Below the pieces are notes generated by a model that worked only from the letters and a program-made list of their open reading frames with translations, was not told where the DNA came from and did no database searches. Made by a program: the position numbers and the translations under genes. A stretch of 31,564 bases of DNA from Protostelium mycophagum (taxonomy: Eukaryota > Evosea > Variosea > Protosteliida > Protosteliaceae). The stretch covers positions 1 through 31,564 of the forward strand of contig MZNV01002469.1 in assembly GCA_002081555.1 (NCBI GenBank), given 5' to 3'. Shown here piece by piece: positions 21,793 through 31,305 of the stretch; position 1 is the first letter of the stretch, and each line of letters opens with the position of its first letter.

Positions 21793-24700
21793 ATGAGAGA
21801 GATCTCATCGCTTCAACCCTCCATAATCACCACTGTTGTGGTATTTTGCATTGCGATCCAATTGGTGAGTGGATTCTGCACAGATAAAGGAGAGGGTTGT
21901 GCTGCTGGATTTTGTTGCTCAGGGGCTGGATAGTGAGTATATTCATCTCGTCCTTCTCTTAATTCAGATGATGGATGCCGGTGATTTCGATCGTCGCATA
22001 ATTGATCTGGATGCAGTTGCGGAATCACCTCTGATTACTGTGGTGCGAATTGCGTCAAGAACTGCACACCCGCTCTTACGGGATGTCAGAATGGTGGTGA
22101 TCAGGCCTGCCCCGCGGGACAATGCTGTTCCATGTTTGGATAGTGAGTTATTTTCAAAGTTGAATCAATCTTCACCATGACAATCTTTGACTGCAATATC
22201 AGTTGTGGAACTGAGCCTGGTCATTGTGATCCTGGAAGCTGTTATTCCCAATGCAAGTCAACTGTAACAACAAGCACAACTGGACCATCTACATCTTCAG
22301 CGGCATCTACACTGACGGGCTGTCAGATCACCAGTTGTGAGCCAGGAAACTGTTGTTCCAATTTTGGATAGTGAGTTACAAGTTTCAATCAATCTTGACC
22401 GTGATAATTTTTTTAACCAAAATATTAGTTGTGGAACTGAGCCTGGTCATTGTGCTCCTGGAAACTGTTATTCCCAATGTAATTCTACTGTACCAGTCGC
22501 AAGCAAGACATCTACACTGACAGGATGCCAGAATGGTGGTGATCAAGCTTGTCCTACGGGGCAATGCTGTTCTAATTTTGGATAGTGAGTTATTGAAAAG
22601 TTCAATGACCGTGACAATCTTTGACTGAAATATCAGTTGTGGAACTGAGCCTGGTCATTGTGATCCTGGAAGCTGTTATTCCCAATGCAAGTCAACTGTA
22701 ACAACAAGCACAACTGGACCATCTACATCTTCAGTGGCATCTACACTGACAGGCTGTCAGCTCACTGGTTGTGAGCCAGGAAACTGTTGTTCCAATTTTG
22801 GATAGTGAGTCACAAGTTTCCATCTGACCTGACATTTTTTTGACTGAAATATCAGTTGTGGAACTGAGCATGGCCACTGTGCGCCTGGAAACTGTTATTC
22901 CCAATGTAATTCTACTGTACCAACCAAGACAGGGTCGCCATCTACATTAACAGGCTGCCAGATCAGTGGCTGTGAGTCAGGGCTGTGTTGTTCTATTTAT
23001 GGATAGTGAGTTTATTTTTCGATGCCATTCATCTCAATTTGAAATCAGAGCTGAATGAAACAGCTGCGGCACCACACCTCAGCATTGCTTACCTGGAAAT
23101 TGCTATTCTAATTGTACAGAAGATGTTTCGACCCTTACAGGATGTCAATACACCGGCTGTGACGATCCCAACGCCTGCTGTTCTTTGTATGGATTGTGAG
23201 TGCATCATTTCAAGACCACCCACCGACTCATTTTTCAGTTGTGGAACATCAGCGGAATACTGCAGCGCCGGAAAATGTTTTTCGGGAAAATGCCAAGTGA
23301 ACGAAGTGACAAATTTCACTACTACTGTTCCTCTGAATCCAAACAACCGTGTTATGATAGGTTACCACGCTTCATATCTCTCAAGAAGGACTGGTGAATG
23401 TATGATGACGCCATCCTACATTGATGCCACCCAATATACCCACATTGTGGTGGGATTTGCCAAATTTTCGAGCGTTAACCCTGTTGTCGTGGCTGAATCG
23501 GGTGATGACACGACTGGATATTACGAGACGATCGTCAGATTGAAATCAAGGAATCCAGCGCTGAAGATATTGGTATGTGATCGATTCTTAGGGTGGTTGT
23601 ACCATCGTGATGACACGATGTCATGAGGACACAAGTTCACGACCGTTGTAGATCGCCATTGGAGGCGCCAATTTCGCCTCAGACATATTCTACAACATGG
23701 CCTCAAACACCACATCCCGTACCACATTTGTGAATTCATGCATCACCTTTTGCAGAACATGGGGGTTCGATGGTATGTCTTCATTTGATGACGTCACCAC
23801 ATCAAGACCCTGACATCTTTCAGGAACCACCGTTGATTGGCAGATTCACGACAATCAAGACGCAGATGCGACAGCCGCATTATTCGCACAATTAAGAAGT
23901 GGCTTCAACGCGGAGAAATTGAAGGAAGGAACGTCGACACTATTAATCTCAGCCACGGTGTCATCAGATATGACCCAAAAGGCATGGATCCCGGGATCAG
24001 TACTAAATGGTTAGGAATTTTCACAGACAACTTCCGCATTTTATTCAGAATTCGTGATTTTGATGAAGAACAGTCGATTTTTTCCAAGTTAGAACGTACG
24101 ACTATGCCTCGCCCTCTGACACGATTACCAACTCTCAAGCGCCTTTTAGTGCCACTGATACATCTAAAAATTTCATGTTGTCGACACTTTCCGCAATCAA
24201 TGCTACTGGAATTCCTCCCAACAAGGTTTGAATTTAGATTATGGTTATTTTTGACATTTATAGACTGTGGTGGGTTTCGTGAATTACGCTATCACTTGGA
24301 AAATATCCCGAGGCGTAACCCCCGCCATGGGAATCACATCCACTACCGGTATTTCCGGTAGTTGCACCGGACAACCTGGCTATCTTACTTATGCCGACCT
24401 GAATTCGCTCACACAAAGCTCGAACTTCACCAGATATTGGGATAAGACCACCGGCACCCCCTTCCTTAGCGATGGGGTCAACTTTGTTACCATGGACGAC
24501 ACTCAAAGTCTCAGAAACAAGACGGATTATTTGATTTTGAATGGATATTTGGGTGCTTACTTCTTTGCTATGGACAGAAATAACTCGCTGCCTGATTATG
24601 TATCACAGAGGATGCTTGGTAATGACACCGTATTTACCGTGTTGTCCAGATTGCCGCCTGCTGGAGGTACGACCAAAATTATTTCAAATGTTCTCTTTTG

Positions 24701-27700
24701 AAAATTCTAGGAATTCTCAGTGTGGTGCCTCCCTTGGGGGTTGTAGGGGTGACAAAATTCTCCATTGCCACATCATCATGGACATCTGTCAATTTACCGT
24801 TGAGTTACTACATCTCCTACACCTCCGGTGCCTCAACCGTGCTCCTCTATAACGGCCCGTTAACAACTTTCAGCACTTACCTCATCCCTACCGCTAATCT
24901 GGGCAGAGTCATGGTGAATGTGACAGTTGTAGATAGCTTAGGGTTATCTACAACGAGCCTTCAGTCGGTTGCACTGTCGTACGGTGCCGACAGCACTACT
25001 GATATTACCAACCGGATCATTTCTTCGGCTAATTTAAATGACAGTACCACGGCAACGGGAGTTCTGACAGCGATTACGTCCCTCATCAGCAACACGGTCT
25101 CTACTTCTGATAAGCAAGCTGCCATGCAGACACTTCTCGACGTATTCATGACGATATCAAACCAGAGTATTACGGGAACCGAGGGAACCCAACGTGTCAA
25201 TGCGCTGTCAAGTGTCTGCTCTTCAACTTGCGCTTACGCTTCCAGCGTACTGAACATTTTGAAAAACACACTCAACTCATTATCCACCAGGGGACAGGTG
25301 ATTTCATAAAAATGAAAAGTTCACGAGATCTGAAATTGCACAGTATGTGTCGACGGATTTGGTGACAAGCGCTGTGCGTGTACTCTCTAACATTCTGGGG
25401 TCTACATCTTCCAACAAAAGATCGAGCTCAGCGACAACAGTCTCAGCTCTCTCCGTCTTTGAGGTCATTACATTCTTCATTTATTTGTCCATATTTCCAG
25501 CTGCATGAGGAATAACACAACATCTACAACCATAACAAAAATTTCAAGTCAAAGTCACACAATTGAGATATCGTAGGCGGTGGATCAATTGATGACATCA
25601 CAATTCATAGGAAGGAGTTGCACGGACAACATGGTGACATCGTCGTCGGGCATGCTTTCGGTATCTACCGTGATCGTCCCCGGTAATCAGATCAGTCTGA
25701 TACCCACTACAACGGGCAACGCTTCGATCTTATTTCCAGGCCCTTCTAGCTTGTTTGGAAACGCTGATGGTTCAGGTGCGTACCAAAATATAGCTTTTCA
25801 TTTCTGACACATTGCAGCCAAATGCTATCAGATGAGGTTGGCAGTGTACAGCGGTGACAACATAGTGACATCATCAAACACCACCGCCCCTGTTGTCTCC
25901 CTCAGCCTTTCTCCTGGTGTATATTCAGATCTGACAGCCAATATCTCGATTTCCCTGGGAGGCGTACTTTCCCAGGGAGAATATTTCTGTGCCAGCAGAC
26001 AATCCCCTTCGGATAATTTTGTGAGAGATCCTAAATGCGCTTTCAACTTGAAAAATGGGGTGCCCACCTGTTCTTGTAACCACATGACACAGTACACTGT
26101 GTACAGATCTTCCATCATGGCGCCCGCACAGAATAAGGATAATTCTGGATTGAGCGGGGGTACGAGAAGTCACGCCTCAAATTCGTACTAAAAATAGAAC
26201 AGGTGCCATAGCGGGAATCATTGTTGGTACAGTTGTAGCGGTGATAATAATTGCGGCACTGGCGGCGTTCCTTCTGTTAAGAAAAAAAGATGAGAATCAA
26301 ATGAGAGAGCTCAGCTTGATGCGAAAGTCGGTAAGATACCTCGAAATTTCTGTGAAATTTCTGAGAAAAACAGGTTGCTGCCAATGTTTCGAATAAGAAA
26401 TTCATCTTGAAAAGTTCAGAGTTTACTGATTTGAAAGAAATCGGTTCCGGAGCTTTCGGTGTCATCTACAGGTAAATTCTCCATCTACAACTGCATTTTG
26501 AAAAATAGACTGAATATTTGTGACAGCGCAAAATGGAGAGAACTGGCTGTGGCAGTAAAACAGATTAAGAACGTCAACGCAGCAGAGAAAGAGATGAAGG
26601 AATTTACTGGTGAAGTCGAAATTTTGCAGGTGTGTGTCATGAATCATCTCCAATAATTCCTCAGAAAAATTTTCATGATTTATAGTTCAATATGTTGTTA
26701 CGATTCTAAAAATAGATTAGGGCTTGAGACCACATCCAAATGTCATCCTCTTCATTGGAATGTTACTTCCTCCTGACCCCCTCTCTATCATCACGTGAGT
26801 CTGTTCATCTACAATTCGAGAATGCTGAAGAAACTTCAGCGAATTTTGTGGATGTGGGTCCATGTATGATTATTTGAGAAAGTATCAAGTTGACCTTCCA
26901 CTACGAAGACAATGGATAGAAGGTATTGCAAAGGTCAGTACCCAAATATACACATTTTTTTTGCATGCTAGATTAAAGTATGTACAGGGAATGCTGCATC
27001 TTCATAAAGAGAGCATTATACACAGAGATTTAGCTGCAAGGAATATTTTGTTGACAGACACACTGGTAAGATATCGAGGATGTCTAGGTTTTGCCGCGAT
27101 TTTTAGACTATCATAACTTGTTGTAGATAGCCAAAGTATCAGATTTTGGACTTTCTCGGGCCATTGCGGATACTGAAGACACGAGCAGCAAGACTGAATC
27201 AGATATTGGCCCGATCAGATGGATGAGTCCTGAAGGTATGTTGGAAATCTACAACTCTGTAAATAACTCAAGCATCGCGATCTGGTCCATTTCTTACCTT
27301 ACATGAATATTAATTGACGAATAATAGCGATATTACACAAAGAATATTCACAGAAGTCGGATGTCTGGTCTTTTGGGTGAGTTGTAGACGGACAATTCCT
27401 CATGTACAATTCTTACGTATTTCAGTGTCACTGTCTGGGAGATTCTCACGGTAGAAGATCCATATGGTACTTTAGGTAAGTTTTGATGAAATTTCACCAA
27501 AAACTCCATGAAAAATGATGGGCTCAATAAAATATGCCATAGTATTGAAGTGATGCAGGAACTGTAGAAGCCGCAATGAAAGTGATCAACGAGGGATTAC
27601 GCTTGGAATTAAGACCGGATTTTCCTGAGGACATCAAACAGATCATTTCATGTGAGCATACCCACCTTCCTGTAAATAACTGACCACAACAGTATGCTGG

Positions 27701-27877
27701 CAATTTCAAGCTGTGGACAGACCAGACTTTATTGCCATCTGTCAAAAACTATCACCCGATGATAAACTGCCCAAGGACGAGCTATATGAGAAGTCGCGAA
27801 CAGAATATGACACTCCTAAGTACGAACCTGTAACATCTGTATATGTCACTCCCTTTGAAGGCGAACTGGCTGTATAA
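21793..27877 (+). CDS. Receptor tyrosine kinase: hevein x7 - GH18 pseudochitinase - REJ/GAIN-GPS - TM - TK
   Basis: 27 exons join in phase into 1514 residues. Residues 1-27 are a signal peptide. About 28-380: seven hevein-type chitin-binding domains (CCSxxGYCG, GHCxPGxCYSQC). About 381-745: GH18 domain with MIGYHASYLS, IAIGGANF, WGFDG, RTYDYAS and a C-terminal FVTMDDTQSL; the DxxDxDxE motif reads DGTTVDWQ, so catalytic Glu is Gln505. About 745-1145: REJ-like (PLSYYISYTSG, VVDSLG) and GAIN-like region ending in a GPS (CAFNL, CSCNHMTQY). About 1163-1190: membrane helix (IIVGTVVAVIIIAALAAFLL). About 1225-1490: kinase with GSGAFG, VAVKQI, IIHRDLAARN, VSDFGLSRA, IRWMSPEAI, SDVWSFGVTVWEIL, VDRPDF. 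The tail holds YDTP and YVTP, possible autophosphorylation sites. Expected role: plasma-membrane sensor of chitin. Key exons: 23239-23572, 23652-23772, 23824-24009, 24711-25297, 25818-26159, 26203-26330, 27127-27235, 27693-27877. Confidence 0.93.
22141..23005 (+). repeat. Tandemly duplicated hevein exons (434-bp unit)
   Basis: Exons 22203-22370 and 22637-22804 are nearly identical, as are parts of the preceding introns (GACAATCTTTGACTG in both). Exons 22429-22584 and 22856-23005 form a second alternating type. The pattern is A-B-A-B with a 434-bp period, from duplication of a two-exon unit. Every junction is phase 2 and cuts inside the hevein fold, between GY and CG. Confidence 0.9.
24926..24954. 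repeat. 10-bp perfect inverted repeat built from the recurrent 8-mer
   Basis: GTTGTAGATA (24926-24935) and TATCTACAAC (24945-24954) are perfect complements with a 9-base spacer. It lies in an exon (residues VVDSLGLSTT of the REJ-like region), so it is translated as well as able to fold. Confidence 0.85.
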
Positions 27878-28218
27878 ATTTTCCTTGAGTCACATCGACG
27901 TGTCAGTCATTCGAGCAGGTCTGACTGCTGCATATGATATGTTGAAAAATTGGATCTTTTAAGGTGATTATCATGTGAAAAAATGTCAGTTTGAGTAATA
28001 TAATAATTTAATAGTTGCTCATTCTCCAAAAAATCCTCTTGTTGTTACCGCTAGACATGTTTAGTACTTGTTTGTGTTGTGTGTTTGTTTTGAACCTTTC
28101 ATTAAACAGCAACAAGATTTGATTATATCACAATGTAAGAGGTTCGTATCTTGAGGCTTTGCAGGAAGCAACTTTTCAATTTTTGCAAAATTCTTTTTCA
28201 TTCATTTTATGGTTGTAG
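27878..28218. other. Intergenic between receptor kinase and oxygenase
   Basis: AT-rich spacer with the 3' UTR of the receptor and the 5' region of the oxygenase. No coding frame. Ends in TTGTAGAT at 28213-28220, which overlaps the proposed ATG of the next gene. Confidence 0.5.
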
Positions 28219-29805
28219 ATGTCCAAATTCAAAAGATCGGGTGGGCTTGACATCAACATGAAGACAATCCCCATCATAGACGTTGGAGAAATCGTGAGAC
28301 CAGATTCTGATACCAATTCAGAAGGTTTTAAGAAGGTCGTTACGAAGATTGATGAAGCATGCAGATCCATCGGTAGGGAGAATCCTTCTGCGAAATGATT
28401 GGATTTTGATGGTGATTAGGTTTCTTCTACATCACTAATTTCGGTATCAGTAGAGAGAAGGTGTTGCATGAAGTTCCCTTCGATTTATACTGAGAAGAAT
28501 TTAGATGGACAGAATCTTACAGTTGTCCAAAGAATTGTTCGATCTGCCAATGGAAGAAAAGATGAAAGCCTCTATCTCCCTCTCTCACAATCACAGAGGT
28601 TATGTCGGTGTCGGTGTGGAAAATATTGATGACTCTGTCGAGTTGGCTGTCGGTAATATTTTATTAAAGACATAATCAGCTCTCACTTTCTAATGCAAAA
28701 TAAAAAAATTCTGCACTTCTTTCCACATCAACAAAAAAAGCCAGAGATGAAATCTATCAATACCGTAACATGTCAGCATACCGTGTGTTGGCACGTTAAC
28801 TGACGTGTACAGGGGGAGACCTCAAAGAAGCGTATGATCTCAGTGATGATCTCCCTGAAGACCCAGGGACCAGTTTTTACGGTCCAAATCTGTACGAAAT
28901 TTCCATGAAAAATCCATGAATCTTCAAAGAAATTTGACGATATTTGCAGCTGGCCCTCATCGCTTGGTGATTCTTGGAAACAGGAGGTGACATTTTATTT
29001 ATTTTCTCAGCTCTAAACCTGCGTCACATTTGTTTTCATTTTGGAGGGAACAATCTTTCACAAAATAAAATTACAATCTGTCAGGTGATGTGGCATTATC
29101 ATGCCCTGGAAAACTTGGCCAAAAGATTATTGAAGGGTTTCGCTCCTTCTTTGGGTGTCCCAGGTGATTATTTCGATAAGATTTATGAAAAACCACTGGC
29201 CGCCTTGAGGTGAGATTTTCTCTGATTTTTGGGGGTTTTTCAACTAAAAAAACTTTTAATTAAAAAATAAATTTAATTCAAATATGACAGATTGTTGCGT
29301 TACCCCCCATCTAGAAGTTTCACAAAGAGGACAGAAAACCAACTCGCCTGCGGAGTTCACACAGATTACGGCTTCATCACCGTTCTACAACAGGTCAGTC
29401 AGGTTCATCGAAATTTTCCTGAAATTTCGGAGGATGATGTGGGAGGTCTGCAAGTGCAAGACACGGAAGGTGAATGGATCGATGCGAAACCCATCCCAGG
29501 AACATTGCTCATCAATCTTGGGTACGTCATTCACATCACGTCATCAGTTGACATTAGACAGTGACATGATGTCTGCTGTCACTAATCATCAATACCGGGC
29601 GACTCCTCACAGGGTGCTGGAAAATTCAGCAAACGTTCATCGGTATTCAATCCCTCTATTCTTCAATCCACAATATTTCACGGATGTACAAACTTTTCCC
29701 GCCTTTCTTGACCCCAATAAACCCCCACCACCCTCCTTTGTATTCGGGGAGCATCTGAAGGCAAGACTCGACGCCACTTATTCACACAGAAGACAAGAGA
29801 AATAA
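28219..29805 (+). CDS. 2-oxoglutarate/Fe(II) oxygenase, isopenicillin-N-synthase-like
   Basis: Nine exons (28219-28372, 28420-28460, 28505-28652, 28813-28891, 28950-28986, 29085-29209, 29291-29393, 29433-29521, 29562-29805) join in phase to 339 residues, the usual family length. The N-terminal domain has IPIIDVGEIV and IGFFYITNFGI. The core has HTDYGFITVL (iron ligands His and Asp), DTEGEWIDAKPIPGTLLINLG, and TPHRVLEN (third iron ligand His). RYSIPLFF supplies the Arg-x-Ser that binds the 2OG carboxylate. PNLWPSSLG is the N-x-WP motif of this family. It is probably cytosolic; the substrate cannot be told from sequence. The ATG lies inside TTGTAGATG, so that TTGTAG could instead be an acceptor with an unseen upstream exon. 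Confidence 0.92.
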
Positions 29806-29898
29806 AATTTTGCTTTTAAACAAATTCAAATCAGTTCCTGCAAAGATTTCGAGTGACAAAAGTTTTGAAAAATTTTGAATTTCGAGTGAAGAGAGGCC

Positions 29899-30272
29899 AT
29901 GTCTGAAACTGGTGCCTCTTCTGAAGAGGTTCACAACAAACCAGTCTTGGACTACCACAGGTTCCAGTCGTTTTTATTCTGTATCTTCACCGTCTCCAGT
30001 GATGAGGATCCTGAGTCGGTCATCCTAGATCATATTCATGAGGTCATCTGTGACTCCAATTGGTCGTCAAGAAAAAAGCATTACGCTCGAGAATGGGTCC
30101 ATACAGCAACCGAAAGAGAGGTGAATTAAGAATAACAACTTGTCGCTCCCCTTTGCAGATATTCCAGCTTGCACAAAAGGACAGTGCTGGTATTCTCGAT
30201 GATCTAAGAGTGATTGTGGCAAGTCTTTCAGAATTGAATTATCTCGAGGGCTGTTCACTCTTTAGAACATGA
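29899..30272 (+). CDS. Small protein of unknown function (111 residues)
   Basis: Exons 29899-30120 and 30159-30272 join in phase across a 38-nt intron (GTGAAT...TTGCAG). The start context (GGCCATGTCTGAA) is good. The protein is mixed helical: a short acidic start, LDYHRFQSFLFCIFTV, a basic Trp-containing middle (NWSSRKKHYAREW) and a helical C-terminus (ILDDLRVIVASLSEL). No signal peptide, membrane helix or known domain. It lies 93 bp after the oxygenase on the same strand. The in-phase intron supports a real gene. Confidence 0.65.
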
Positions 30273-30520
30273 GAAGGAGACAAGTTAAGGCAGACGACTC
30301 TCGACTGTTAGCCTTGATGGCAGCTATGGAGAATTGGCCTGGTATCTCGTTCCGGTCATAGTTCTATCACAGAAAGGAGAAAATATTGACTGCTGTACAA
30401 GATGATCAAATAAAAAATCAACTCTTTATTTGGTTGCAGATATGATCTGTGGTACTTCCTTTTCATAACAACAATACCTTGTGATATGTCAATCTGATTA
30501 CATTTTATGTACTGATGTGA

Positions 30521-31305
30521 TTACCATTCTTCGATTGGCTTGCCAGTTAGCTTAATGTCGCCACAAAATCGGTAGCCTAATTTTGGAAATAATTTGTTGG
30601 TTGCGGCGTTTTGTTTATTTGTGTCGATCCGAACAAATCTGAGACCTTCTTTTTGTGCAATTGTCTGTTGATGTTAGACTTGAAACTTCGTAATTTAGAA
30701 CGACTGTTGTTTTTTATATAACAGAAAACACAAGTGCAGATATAGAGTCATTTATTGATATTTCTTGCTTTTTGAATGAAGAAATTAATTTTCTTAACAA
30801 CAACAAAAAAATACAGCACGATCAATTGTTTCAAATCCCCAGAACTCCCGCTATTTTTCAATTTTAAAATTCAAATATAATTGAAAGATGTTACACCTCT
30901 GCATGAGTGACGAGAGCGGCAGCAAAGCCTCTCCCCTGAGTTGAAGGGTCCACAGCAAGTCGGTGTACTACCACAAAAGGTTGGCTAAAGTCCCATTGTG
31001 CCGCAGAATAATCAGGTTCATCTGCTCGAGGAACGATCGCCGCCACAGCGCCGATCGATTTGTCCTCTAATTCTACAACCCAGAGCGTACCTTCTTCGAC
31101 ATCCTTCAAAAATACCTGGATCAGATCAGTGAGAATCGAGATCATCTATTGATCTGTGATCGAGAAGTGATATAATATAAACCTGCTCGTTAGGATATCC
31201 CGCACCCCATTGTGGATTTCCACTCCGGATCATTATAGGTGTTACTCGTGCTACGATGCCTTGTATGAGCGGCACATCCTCTTTTGTTGCGGGTCTGATG
31301 CTCAT
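30521..31305 (-). CDS. GNAT-family N-acetyltransferase
   Basis: Exons 31305-31183, 31115-30897 and 30664-30521 join in phase to 161 residues. Order of GNAT motifs: SIRPATKEDVPLIQGI (N-terminal strand and helix), then TLWVVELEDKSIGAVAAI, then VHRLAVDPSTQGRGFAAAL with the acetyl-CoA-binding Q/R-x-x-G-x-A loop, and the C-terminal LRFVRIDTNKQNAATNKLF and GYRFCG. Similar to small GNATs with an N-terminal WGxGYPNEQ segment. The substrate is unknown. The second intron (30665-30896, 232 nt) is several times longer than typical here and very AT-rich. Convergent with the small gene at 29899-30272. Confidence 0.9.
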
